From NCBI RefSeq assembly GCF_963576615.1, contig NC_088714.1:5518001-5582000 (forward strand): a DNA stretch of 64,000 nucleotides, in the 5' to 3' direction. Below are positions 27,901 through 40,100 of this stretch, piece by piece. The stretch is from Watersipora subatra (taxonomy: Eukaryota; Bryozoa; Gymnolaemata; Cheilostomatida; Watersiporidae). The notes below the pieces were generated by a model. That model did not search any database. It was not told the origin of the DNA and was given only the letters and a program-made list of their open reading frames with translations. A program made the position numbers and the translations under genes. The first letter of the stretch is position 1. Every line of letters starts with the position of its first letter.

Positions 27901-30079
27901 GAATCAGTGATGCAGTTATGCTTGTTGAAGCAGAGGATGACCTCATCATCAGTATGTTTGATTAGCCGCTGACAATGTGTGTATGTCTATATTACATGTA
28001 GACTTTTCATTTGTATGATTGCAGGGATGTCGATGGTGTAATTAAAAGTGCCAACGATACAGAGTATGCCCTCGCTTCTGGTGTTTTTACATCTGATCTG
28101 GACAAGGCTTTAGATGTTTGTAAGTAGCAACTAATCACTCATAAGTAGTCGAGTCAACACACCTAACAACCTAACGGATCAATTTTGACTGTTCATGGTG
28201 CTTTTATTACAGCGAGTCGACTGGAGGCTGGCACTTGCTTTGTTAACACTTACAATAAGACAGATGTTGCTGCTCCTTTCGGTGGATTTAAACAATCTGG
28301 ATTTGGAAAAGACTTGGGTGAGTTTTGATTATTCATCTTTACCAAGCTATTGCCTTTCAGATTTTAAGATGCTATCTACAGTCATGTACAAAAGTATGGA
28401 GTCACGCTATGATTATCATACAGTTGAACTTAAAGACTCAATATTACAAATTACATTCAGACAAATTACAACTGGTTATACGTATTTCAGAAATACTGAA
28501 CTACTGTAGAAATACTACATAATCTCCATACTTTTGCACATGACTGTATATATATAAATGATAAGTTTGCCCTCACTATTAATTACCACTCCTTTTCGTC
28601 ATGTTTTATTTATGTGAAACCCATTAACAAAACATGGGCATGTTACAAAGATACTCATTTTCCTCTCTCTAATCAGTTATTCTTAGTTAGGCAAGTACAT
28701 AGATAGATGGACACACAGAATGGAAAAGAGATAAAAGTTTTCAGGTTTCAGGCAGCTATGGGTGTTTCAGCTAGTCATATAAAGCAACTAATGAAATTAT
28801 ATTTCAAAATTATATTGTTAAACTAGAAATTCCACTGTCATACAGCCCACGACCAAAGTGATATTGGAAAAAAGAAAGGGTACTGATGGTTGAGAAATGC
28901 AATATTAGCAGTCAAATAGGATAACTGCAATGGTAGCTGTAATGTACTGGGTGTGGGTGTTATTATATACAACAAATAGCAATAATGAAAGGAAAAGATT
29001 ATATGTTTATATCTCTCCTCCTGCAAAAAGAGAAATGCAATATCGGCCAATATTAGAAGAAAAATGCACTGATATAGATTTTTAGAAAATCTTTTACATG
29101 TACTACGTAGTCATTGTTTTGTAGTCATCCAAACTTATAATTAATTATTGTAATAATCTCATAAGAACTGTTAAAAAATATCATCGTCATTTCCTTCACT
29201 TATACGTCGTTGGACATCAGTTAGAATACGAAAGTACTCAAATGTGTCGGCAAATGAAATTGAAAATGAAAAAATTGAAATCGGCAAGAATGAAACGATT
29301 TCTGTACTCCTATCTATGTTAATTGCCGAAACCTTCGGTAATTCGACAATGCTATAGACTGGTGGAAAGTGCACGTTTTTTTCGTGAAATGCGAAATACT
29401 TTATCGTTCTATTCTCTGTCGCTCGGCGTTTCAATTTCCGGTCTTAACTTTTATTAAACCAAGCTTTTCAAGCGTTTTGTGACGATTTTCGTCCTAATAA
29501 ATCTGTCTATTTATGTATAATCCGATCAGATGGGTTAGTTTTAGGAATTTGCGGTAACCTTTCAAAGGCTTGGTAACATATTGAAATAGGTTTATATGCG
29601 TTTTGTATCATTATTGTACTTAAACGACTTTACTAAAAAAATACTTAAATTTGTTGATAGGATTTCGTTGCAAGGGTTTGGTGACAGCCGTTAACGGATA
29701 ATTTTTCGGGAGTTGTGTGCACATGTGCATTTATCATAAATCTTCCAATCAATCGCTTCACTCTTGTTTGGTCATGGGATTATTTTGAAATTATAGTTTT
29801 TATTTAATCCTCAAAGTAAAACATTCTTCCCAGCAAACATAAGGTTTCAATAGATACCAGATAGATCCAGTGTTTACTTGATTTATTTAGCACCAACTAC
29901 ATTATCCCTCGTCATGTATTGCCAGTTACAGTGTATTGTCATCTACAGCCTTAATTTTATCTGTCACATTAATAGTTACTGTCTCTTTGAATGAACTCTT
30001 TGAATTTACAGGTGAGGAGGCTCTCAACGAATACCTGAAGACCAAAGTCGTCACAGTCGAGTACGGCAGCAAACTCTAA
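15929..30079 (+). CDS. ALDH1L1: 10-formyltetrahydrofolate dehydrogenase (ALDH1L family), complete
   Basis: Converts 10-formyltetrahydrofolate to tetrahydrofolate and CO2 using NADP+. Coding exons: 15929-15940, 16278-16416, 16685-16919, 17748-17913, 18734-18925, 20278-20412, 20508-20728, 22536-22680, 24115-24297, 24553-24611, 24691-24912, 25001-25194, 25673-25866, 26003-26209, 26625-26788, 28025-28119, 28213-28317, 30012-30079 (TAA). They sum to 911 residues; human ALDH1L1 has 902. Domains: N-terminal formyltransferase with [11 protein letters not shown] and DDGLDTG; a carrier domain whose Ser of GAGSMDVV (about residue 362) is the phosphopantetheine site; and a C-terminal aldehyde dehydrogenase with LELGGK (Glu about 678) and GENC (Cys about 712). 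All catalytic residues are present. The N-terminus has no obvious mitochondrial presequence, which favours the cytosolic ALDH1L1 type over ALDH1L2, although an invertebrate gene may predate that split. Confidence 0.95.
19115..19166. repeat. AT-rich palindrome
   Basis: A near-perfect inverted repeat of TA-rich sequence with TTGAATA/TATTCAA near its centre, in ALDH1L intron 5. It could extrude as a hairpin. Confidence 0.8.
19350..19436. repeat. Three short tandem units
   Basis: About three units of roughly 28 bp share ATCGGCC followed by a T run and GCGTAAAA. They lie in ALDH1L intron 5. Confidence 0.7.
20755..21706. mobile_element. TIR element with TA target duplication
   Basis: The left end CAGCGCACCCC and right end GGGGTGCGCTG are inverted repeats, each flanked by TA, as for Tc1/mariner-type insertions. 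The 952-bp interior encodes nothing recognisable and includes a block (21028-21370) related to the dispersed elements at 21840-22240 and 27030-27775. It lies in ALDH1L intron 7. Confidence 0.65.
21840..22240 (+). repeat. Dispersed repeat fragment related to 27030-27775
   Basis: It shares many blocks with 27050-27400, for example CTCGTATCTCAA, CTAAATACAAATTAATTC, TGGTTATGATCTGCA and GTAGCGGC. It lies in ALDH1L intron 7. It contains the 5' half of the longer copy; the piece at 21028-21370 carries the 3' half. Confidence 0.7.
23478..24026. repeat. 19-20-bp minisatellite, about 550 bp
   Basis: Degenerate tandem units of TTTCACACTTTGTCTATAG (a 20-bp form has TTTCAACACTT). The array lies in ALDH1L intron 8 and ends about 90 bp before the acceptor of exon 9. 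Confidence 0.95.
27030..27775. mobile_element. Putative MITE-like dispersed element, longest copy
   Basis: It shares long blocks with 21840-22240 (first half) and 21028-21370 (second half). Its ends have weak inverted similarity (CATACCTCGACATGATATAC at the left; GTATGATGAGACATGTCTG at the right). There is no coding capacity. It lies in ALDH1L intron 15. Confidence 0.6.
28379..28546. mobile_element. 168-bp MITE, TA-flanked
   Basis: The ends CAGTCATGTACAAAAGTATGG and its near inverted complement (CCATACTTTTGCACATGACTG) form TIRs of about 25 bp, with TA on both outer sides. It is noncoding and lies in ALDH1L intron 17. Its size and TA duplication fit a Tc1/mariner-derived MITE. Confidence 0.85.
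28825..29785 (-). repeat. Dispersed repeat, copy 2 (inverted relative to 88-1430)
   Basis: This is the reverse complement of the repeat at 88-1430, without its TA array. It lies in ALDH1L intron 17. The ends read CCCACGACCAAAG at the left and GTTTGGTCATGGG at the right, a candidate TIR. Confidence 0.65.
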
Positions 30080-30249
30080 CCTACGCTGTTAACTAACTCT
30101 ACTCACTAAGAGCCTATTGAATGACTTGATCTATCTGTGAACCTTTCTAGCGCCTTTCTACTCACGTTGATCATGTATTTTGCTACAAAAATCTTATGTC
30201 GTTTTGCTGACGCAATCTTTCATAATTATTATGTTATTTCATTTGCCAA

Positions 30250-30259
30250 AATAAATAAA
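30250..30259 (+). terminator. Overlapping poly(A) signals of ALDH1L
   Basis: Two overlapping AATAAA hexamers lie about 170 bp after the ALDH1L stop codon. Confidence 0.7.
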
Positions 30260-31150
30260 ATTTATCATGTATAACAAGAAGATAATATATTTGTAACAGG
30301 TTGTTCACTATTTACATATCTTTACAAACAATAAAATAATAGATTTTGTGATGTCTTGTGTACAGCTCTACCCAGTTTCTTGCCTGATATAGCATGATTT
30401 CACACTATGAAAGTAGTATTTGCAAAGAAGATTTGACCTTCAAAAATGATACCAGACTTATATATAATTCGATATTAACAGACTCCTCTGGGAGCTCATA
30501 CTTGCAATAATTTACTGACATCTTAAAAATGATGACAAGAGTACATGCTCATGGAGTCACAATAGGGTCAAATTCTCGTGAACTTATTGAAACGCTCTTT
30601 GGAGGATCTTCAATCTGGTAACCTGTATGAGATCAAATACAGCATATATTACAGGTTTGACAAGAAGTCTGCTGTTACTGGAACTGTTTGAAGGCACAGT
30701 TGTCCTAACAAACACCTGCAAGCCTGACCCATGTAATAAATCACTTATATAGCAAGTATTAATAGCTTCTGTCCATCAACAAATTTGGCTTGTCTTAGGC
30801 TAACAGCTATAGTACTTGAAGTCACTAAATGGTGTCATAAAGTCGGGCTGCCGTATTGTCAATATTTCCAGAGAGGCGAAATTCATTCTGTAATGGGCAA
30901 GATGACAGTTGCAATTGGGTCTTACTATATTCATACCTAGCCGTGATAGATAACATTTGAACCTTTACAAAATTTGTTGAAGTAAGCTATGGCTCATGGG
31001 CTATTAAGCTTCTTGCACCATCCAATAACTATGTTACTTGAGGTCACCGAAGGGTGTTAGAAAGTCAAATATGCTGCTTCATATAGGTACTGCTTTTAGT
31101 ACAATTGGTTGGTCACAATTGTTCTGGAGTAAAATCCTAGCAATTACAGG
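30260..31150. other. Intergenic region between convergent ALDH1L and tubulin genes
   Basis: No ORF with recognisable similarity and no repeat seen. It probably holds the 3' UTR of the minus-strand tubulin gene, or one further 3' exon if the donor at 31257 is used. Confidence 0.4.
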
Positions 31151-34100
31151 TTATGATTGGCGGGTAACAACACATATTCTCATAAGACTGCAGTTATAAA
31201 ACAAACAAACACATTTCTGGTCTAATATCTTTCCAAGTCTCGTGCTAGTTAACTCACGTTCATCTGATTCACTTTTCTCTTTTATACTGTCAAGAAGTGG
31301 TCTTTGTTCCTCAGTTACTTCTTCTCCATGGTCATGAGAATCGGCAACGATTGTGTCCTCGGCTACTTCCTGGTAGTCGAGCTCTGCGGATTAAAATTGG
31401 TTTATAAATCTAATGCTGCTTTAAAAATTCCACGCAGTCATGATATGAATGGTATAAAATATTCAAATTAATAGCATCAGAAATATTATATTATCTATTT
31501 GGTTATGATAACGGATAGCAGACTTAACAGCAAATATCTCACTGGTTTGGCAGCTCCCAAACCAGTGAGATAACATCATTAGTAGCTAGTTCCCTATTAA
31601 AGCTGCTGCTCTAGGTTACTCCTATGAAGACAGACAAATCCTTAGATAAACTAATTATTTTTTCACTTTGCATTATTTCGGCAAAAAGTGCGTTACATTT
31701 GCAATTTATAAATTCAATATCGAAAGAATACTCTGACAAAACAAGGAGTCGTTCTCTTAACCTAAAGGGCAACTGCTGTAGTGTTGTCAAAGCTATGCAT
31801 ATAATGTACAGTCAAACATGGATAACTCGAACTTCACGGGACCGAGTGAAAGTGTTCGAATTATCAGAGCGTTCAAGTTATCAGAGCACTGTCACAAGTC
31901 CATGTATTTACTTATTTATTAGTAGATACATGTACATATGCAAACTATAATATAAATCAAAAGCACAAATGGCCTGTTTCAAATTAAATGCTTCTAATGT
32001 AAAGTTTAAAACGTTTTTATCAAAAAGTATAGAGATTTTTCTATCACTTGAGATTGGTTTGTTGTTTGAGGTGATGTTATTGCCAGGACATTTTTTAGAT
32101 TGACATTGGCAAAACTTGATCGTTGTTGAAACGCTCAAAAGAAAAGACATCTTTTTCTTCTGAATGTTTCACCCACAATCAATTTTGCCAATTTTTCTTG
32201 AAGTTTATGCAAAGATTACCTCACTTTACCTTGCTTCCGAAGGGCGATCGCTAAGTGGATGTTTGGTATAAATCAAATTTCACCAAACCTTTAGAAAAGT
32301 CGTTGACAAAAATATTTTGCCGATGGTGGTAATAACGACGCTTATGAATTACGAAAAGTTGAGGTTTACCTCTATGGCTTGGAATAAAGTGATTTTCTAA
32401 AGCCGTTGGGCAAAAAACAGTTCGAGTCAACAGTGTTGAGTTCGAGTTATCTATAGCAATTTATCATTACGTGGGAACAGACCAAAGAAACCGTTCGAGT
32501 TAACCCTGTGTTCGAGCGATCCGTGGGCGAGTTATCCATGTTTGACTGTATATAACAACTAACTGCTAGTGTTTTTGGTACTCTGATGTAGAAAGGATTA
32601 TGAAAACGTACAGAATACGTAAAGAATAGAAAAAGCATAATATTATTATGCTTTATTAGTTATCTTGAGGTGTTGACTTATGTTCTAAAAAAGAATCAAG
32701 GAGATTGAACCACTAGAAGCTGAGATATAGCCAGCCAAACACAGGTCTACCTAATAATGAATCAGAGGAAAACCCTTCGAAAATCCCCAAAACTGTGACG
32801 TGTGAAATCGACTTAATGTTCATGTGCCGGAGTTGTGCACCCTTACCGCTGTTACGTATAATGATTGTTTTGGCTACGAGATGTGAAACGCTTCTCGCGA
32901 TAGTAAACAATTTACAGACTAGCTCTGGTTTCTCAGAAAAATCAAGCAAACATTGTGTGGTAAAGGCATTTGCCCACAACCCCTCGCCGTGATTTTTCAA
33001 AACAGAAGAGCAGATTTTGACTATTGTCCTTCAAATTTTAACTTGATCTCCACGGATATGCTCCGAAGATCCTCTGTTCAACGAACGGCGCGTATATAGT
33101 CTATATGCGACATCCGCGATTTCAGTTCGTTTAGAATGAGAAATGAGAATGTGAATTTTTGTTCATTCATCATTTTTCTATTGTGTATTTACTGCAGCAT
33201 TTAGTTTATTTTCATGATTATCGTCACTATTAACAGACTGTAAGTTCACTACAGCCATAATCTTAAAAAGAATAACTTGACCGTGCTGCTCTTGCTGTAA
33301 GAAAAGAAAACGATAACTTTTGATTTGATTTTTCTATTGATCTATTATCTTATCTATGATTATTTTTTATGATTAATATTGTGATGGGTTTACTGAGCTG
33401 AGTTGTTTTAATTGCCATAAGCATTCAGCTATTCTCAGATTAGCCCTATAATTTAAAAGCCAGCTTGCGTGGAAAGCCCGTTGATTAACACTCAGCCCTT
33501 GCTATATAAGCAATGGTGCTTCAGTGTTAAGACGGGAAAACAAAGAGCACAGAGCTAGCGATACAGAGTACAAACGACTGAAATAAAGACTGAGAGTTAC
33601 GTTCATAATCTGCATTAAGGACAGTGCGGTAACATTAACTTACCTTTGTGCAGCTTTGTATATCTTTGGTAACATATATATTGCTTAACATTCTTACATT
33701 TACAAGTGTAACTGTTTTGAGTATTTATTCTTTAACTCATTTCAGCATTACGCTTGATTGTAGTGAACTGTTCTAATTGTTACACCTTTTCATGTTTATA
33801 GAGCTTGTGTGAATAAAAGCCATTAATCAGCAGACCTTTTGTTTGCAACAATTACAGTTGTGCATGAGAGCTATTACTCATTCGGTATAAGACAACTTGT
33901 ACGCAGAACCCACTTGCTAGTGGCTAGTCAGCGCTGACTTCCACAACATTGGTGGCAGCAGTGGGATATCTGTAATCCTGTTGCTACTGAAAGTTTAGCT
34001 GTACGCACAACCTAGTGATTGTTGAACAGCTCTCTGGAAAGAGATGGCTCAAGGCGGAGACTCCAGAATGTTTACTAATCCATTTCTGCCGATAAGTAAG

Positions 34101-37100
34101 CCATTCTTGGACACGACTAATCCATTTACTGATGCTGATACTGATGAGAAACAGCCCAAGCAAGTCATGCACTCCGATACATCAGTACACGTTGATGGGA
34201 TGACCTTCATTGACGATATGTACCGGAAATATGTGTTGGAACTGAAGGACAGACAGGCTGCCAGCAGTCGCATATCTTCTTCAGCAGTAGAAGGACTCCA
34301 CAATTTGGCACATCTTCCTGTTTCCACTCCCCGACCAACGGAGCAGCTACAGTCAACCAGGTTGGTCGAGCCTACTTCAAAGAAGGATGAGGTTCCTAAC
34401 TCTACACTCAGTGGTCGAGTGGATCTCAAATTACCACACTTTGATGGGCATGGAGATGTAAACTTATTTATACAACAATTTACGGAAATTTGTGACGTAA
34501 GCCGATGGGATGACCGAGTCGCACTAATACAACTAAGATCCTGCTTAGAGCAAACAGCCAAAGACTGTGGAAGAGCTGAAACGGTTGCTGAGGTAAATAG
34601 GAAGCTGCTACAGATGTTCGGACTGTCTGCATCCGAAGCAAGAGAACAGCTGCACTATTTACACCTGCGAGCAGGAGAAGATTACCTATCATTGGGTAAC
34701 AGAATAGAGAGGCTGTCAAAGTTAGCCTATGGTGGTCTTGGGTGTGCTGTCGAGAATGAGATGGCCTTAGAACACTTCCAGCGAGCCGTGAATGACCCTG
34801 CACTTCGGCGGCACCTGCTGCTGGTCAAGGCTTCAAATCTAGAGGAAGCCATTACCGCAGCAAAACATTATGAAATAGCTGGACGTCAACCCGTACCCTC
34901 AAGAACTAGAGATCCTCCAAGAGTTACCCAAATAGATAATCCAAGCGGTACTAGTGGCAAAGCTGCAGAAGACAACTCTGAAACGGATCTGGCTGAGGTT
35001 CTGTTCTCCATGTCATTAGAACTGGAAAAACAGACAAAGCTGATAAAAGATCAGTCTGCCCGGATTGCCGCTCTAGAGCAAAGAAGTGTTGACACAACCA
35101 ATGTCAAGTCTCAGAGCCAGACGTTGCTTCATATGTGGAGACTCTTCCCATCTGATGCGGAGTTGTACAGTACGGAAGAAAAGACCACCACCATCCACAA
35201 ATCCTAATCAGGAAAACTAGCAAGGTTCACTCCTAAGATTACGGGTAAAGTGGGTGGACCGGTGTCAGATACCCGTTACAGAAAGCCAAATAGGCAGGGC
35301 AGGAGAGAAACAAGGGTGAGCCAAGCAGGCAGTCCTGGTGAGTTGTCACAATTAAAACCAATCATTAGGAAACCTGATTTGCTTCCCTTGCCTCTTCAAT
35401 GCTCTGGAGATGCTGCGAACCCTCCGGTAGGTCAATCTAATTGCAGTACTAGGGTTGATGCAGAGCATCCTTGTATAAATTTTGCAGCCACTGCTTCTGC
35501 ACTCTATATTCCAGGAAAAGTTGAGGGCTGTTCAGTACACTATTTAGTAGACAGTGGATGTACCCTCAACTTGCTGGCAAGGAGAATGTTTGATAGGCTA
35601 CCACGGAAGTTTCTTGGTGGATTGCTGGCATTTGAACACACTACAGGCACTCTGGCAGATGGATCTGGTTTGAAATTTTATGGACAGATAAAATTAGCTG
35701 GCAGATTAAGGTCAGAACCAATCGAATTAGACTTTGTTGTTGCAGATATTGAACCGGATGCTATACTTGGAATGCCCTTTCTAGTAAGCCATAATTGCTT
35801 AGTTAGTTGTTTAGACTCTACTGTTGTGATGAATGGTAAACACCTTAGATGCACCAACCAGCGTGGTATAGATTTTGTTAGTAGGGTACAGGTAATCGCT
35901 AATGAATCTATTCCCGCTAGATCTGAACAGTTGGTCCGGTGTCGGTTGTTAAATAACATTTGTACCCCTGTTGGCATAGTAGAAGACACAGGGGTTGCGG
36001 CTAAGCATGGCATAGCTATTGCTGCTAGTGTGAGTACATGGAGTGAAGAAAGGAAATTTTTTGTTTGATGCATTAATCCTGCAATGCAAGTATGTCACCT
36101 TAATGCTGGATCTATTATAGGGCAGTGTGTCAGCTTGGAGAAGGGACAGATTGTCAATTCATCTGTTCATATGATGGATGGGAACCACAGGAAGTGTGTC
36201 TCAGATGAAAATATTCCTGCTATTCCATCTCACTTGGAGAGCCTATATGAAGAGGCAACTGAGGCATGTTCTCAGCTTTCGCAACGCAAAGCGATTGCCA
36301 AGTTGTTGCATAGCTTCAGTGATGTCTTTTCAAAAGGTGACTCTGATCAAGGACTGACTTCTTTAATGAAGCATTCTATCCCTGTTAAGGCGATGTCACA
36401 GCCAATTAAACAGGCTCCAAGACGTTTAGGGGTGGAGAAAGAAGCCGAGGTCAGCAAGCAAGTTCACGAGTTGTCAAAACAAGGTCTTATTGAGCCTGCA
36501 TATGGAGCATGGAGCTCTCCTGTTGTACTCGTGAAAAAGAAAGACGGCAGCTGGAGGTTTTGCATTGACTATCGCAGATTAAATGCTATTACAGTCCATG
36601 ATGCTCACCCCCTGCCTCGTATAGATGAAAGTCTGGAGGCCTTGGCTGGCAGCAAACTTTTCTCCACACTGGATCTCATGAGCGGCTATTGGCAAATTCC
36701 ACTAGATGAAGATGCTAAAGATAAGTTGGCATTTTGCACTAGAGAAGGCCTGTGGAGATGGAAAGTCTTGCCATTTGGTTTGACGGCAGCTCCGGCAACA
36801 TTTCAACGAATGATGGAGCAAGTGCTACATGGACTGCATTGGAAGACTTTGCTGCTATATCTAGACGATGTTATAGTCATGGGTAACAACTTTGAAGAAC
36901 ATTACCTCAACCTTGAAGAGGTCCTATCTCGGTTTCGATCGGCCAAGCTCAAGCTTAAGCCCTCCAAATGCCATCTCTTTCAAGAAGAAGTGGCATATTT
37001 GGGACATATAGTTAGTAGTAATGGTGTAGCAACTGATCCAAAGAAAATATCTGCTGTTGCTACTTGGCCATCTCCGAAGAATGTGACCGAGCTACAATCC

Positions 37101-40100
37101 TTTCTTGGGACTGTTGGTTACTATCGTCAGTATGTCCAGGACTTTGCCAACAAAGCCCGACCACTGACAAAGCTAACCAGTAAAACAGCCAAGTTCGAAT
37201 GGACTGAGGAGTGCCATGCAGCTTTTAACATACTGAAGCAGTCGCTACTGACGGCCCCAGTTCTGGGTTATCCAAACCCGGCCCTTGACTATATCCTGGA
37301 CACAGATGCTTCTCTTAATGGGGTTGGTGCAGTTTTGTCTCAAATCCAAGATGGCCAGGAACGGGTAATATCCTATTATAGTCGTGCTTTGTCACGTGCT
37401 CAGCAAAACTATTGTGTGACTAGAAGAGAACTGTTAGCTGTTGTTAAAGCTGTTGCTCATTTTCGTCCATATTTGTATGGTAAAGAGTTCAAAATTCGTA
37501 CTGATCATGCTTCACTTTTATGGTTATGCAGGAGGACTACGCCTTCTGCCCAAGTTGCAAGATGGTTAGAGATCTTGAGCGAATTCACCTTTGCCATAGA
37601 GCATCGACCAGGGAGCAAACATGGGAACGCTGATGGGTTATCAAGGAGGCCATGCCACGACTGCACCAAATGTGACAGAGTCACGAAACAATGTGGAGAA
37701 CCAAGCATGGGCCAAATTCGACATGAACTATCAAAGCGGGCACAAAATGAAAACCCTGTGTGTACTAGGATTGCTGGAGAGAAGTTGATGGCACAAGAGT
37801 GTGCCGATGAATTATTGGATGAAAACCACATTCATGAAGTGGTTGGTACAGACTGTAAAGCATCAGCTAGGAGTGGACCAGAGTCCTCACAAACTGCCAG
37901 CTTAATCGTAACTAACGGTGATGGTTGTTGCATGGTAGAAGATTCCAGCACTAATGATGACTGCCAGAATGATGAGGAGCAGACAACTTTAGATTATTCT
38001 TCTAATCAACAAGGGGGTCGCAACCAACCTTCACCAACACCACAGTCGGATACACCCAGCTCTGATGAACTGTGTCAGGCTCAGTTGCTCCCAAGTGATA
38101 TTGCGACTATCTACAATGCTGTCAAGAATCAACAATCTCTGGATCCAGCTATAGTCAACCTTGGCAGTACAGAATTACGAAAACTTAGCACCATGCTCTC
38201 TTTAATGCGAATAAGAGAGGATCAAGTGCTGGTAACTCGTATACTTGTTGGGAAAAGATCTCGGGAGGTGATACTTTGTCCTATGAACATGCGGAAGCAG
38301 GTGGTGTGGAACACACATACCCTTTCTCATGCCGGGATAATGAGTACCCTCCGGAGACTTAGACTAACATGGTACTGGCCTGGAATGACGTCTGATGTTC
38401 GACGTATAGTGAACAGCTGCGAAATATGCCAGCGAGCGAAGTCTGGAGGTTTGCATCATTCTTCAAGTCATAGACCTCTCTGGGTTGGCCGTCCTTGGCA
38501 AAAGGTTGCGATTGACTTAGTTGGACCGCTGCCTTTGACCCCTCGAGGAAACAGATGGATTTTAGTGTTGACAGATCATTTCACCCGTTGGCAGGATGCT
38601 GTACCTCTACCTGATGCTACAGCTCCTATAATTGCTGAAGCTTTAGATAATCGCATCTTTTGCTACTTCGGATTACCCGAAGAGCTCCATAGTGACAGAG
38701 GAACACAGTTCGAAGGTGACCTTATGGCAGAACTTTGCGCCATGTGGAGAATCACTAAAACTCGGAGAACTGCCTATCATCCCCAATCTAACGGGGTGGT
38801 GGAACGTGGAAATAGAACCTTGGGCGATTCCCTTCGCTGTCTTCTACTTAGTCAGATGGAAGCGCAAGAAAACTGGGACATTGTGCTACCACAGATCATG
38901 AGGGCCTTTAGGGCAACCCCACATGCAGCAACAGAAGAAACTGCAAACTATTTGATGCTAGGACGGGAATGTAGGCTACTTGACCAGCTAATAGGCGGGA
39001 CACATGATGTCTATGAGACTACACGAAGTGAATACGCCTCCCATATGCAAGACCAGTTAGATACTGCTTACCAGTTGATTCGCACTCAACAAATGCTACC
39101 TCCTAGATTACCTGAACAGGAAGATGCAATCTTCAAAGAAGGAGATCTGGTGTTAGTGCAAAACAAACGGAGACGTAAAGGGATTCACCCAAAATTACTA
39201 CCAAAGTTTAATGGGCCATTCATTATAAAGAAGGTCTTTGACAACGGCACTTATAAAGTTGCTGGTCAAGGAACCATCAATGAATGCCGTCTCAAACTGT
39301 TCACGCCGGCATCTGATCTAGCTGGACAACTGAGAAGCCCAAGGACCAGCTCGGATGTTGACCAGTCAAGGAATGATTCTCCCAGTGATATAGAAGAGCA
39401 TATCGGGCTTGAAGAGAATCCAGCATCACCAGATGCTGCACTCGATCAGCATTTTGATGATCTCAACATGTCCTGGGAAGAACAAGTTCCGCTTCCTGAA
39501 CGGCCAAGGCGAGCCTTGAGAAAACCTCCCTGGTTGAAGGATCATGTGTTATATTGAGCTTCGAGGCCTTAAAAGAAGATATTGGTATGTCCGATGACAC
39601 CAAGTTTGGAAACTCACTTGAGGAGTCTCGGATGCCTTTATCTACGGTCTCGAGCCTTGCTATAGCATCAACCATCACTCAAAACATTCAACTCACTTGA
39701 ACCAGCTGTATTATTAGGATAACTAAGCATTGTAACCTAAGGTTACAACAGGGTTGTCAACATTGGAGCTGGATCCCTAATCCATCCTTTATCGACGCTT
39801 GTGAGCCAATATTAAAATACCGGCACTGCATCTAGGGGTGGAGAATGTGATGGATTTACTGAGCTGAGTTGTTTTAATTGCCATAAGCATTCAGCTATTC
39901 TCAGATTAGCCCTATAATTTAAAAGCCAGCTTGCGTGGAAAGCCCGTTGATTAACACTCAGCCCTTGCTATATAAGCAATGGTGCTTCAGTGTTAAGACG
40001 GGAAAACAAAGAGCACAGAGCTAGCGATACAGAGTACAAACGACTGAAATAAAGACTGAGAGTTACGTTCATAATCTGCATTAAGGACAGTGCGGTAACA

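Noticed and set aside
29171-29434. 87-codon minus-strand ORF inside the dispersed repeat
   Set aside because: The corresponding part of the other copy (around 480-720) does not keep the frame, so it is not a conserved element protein.
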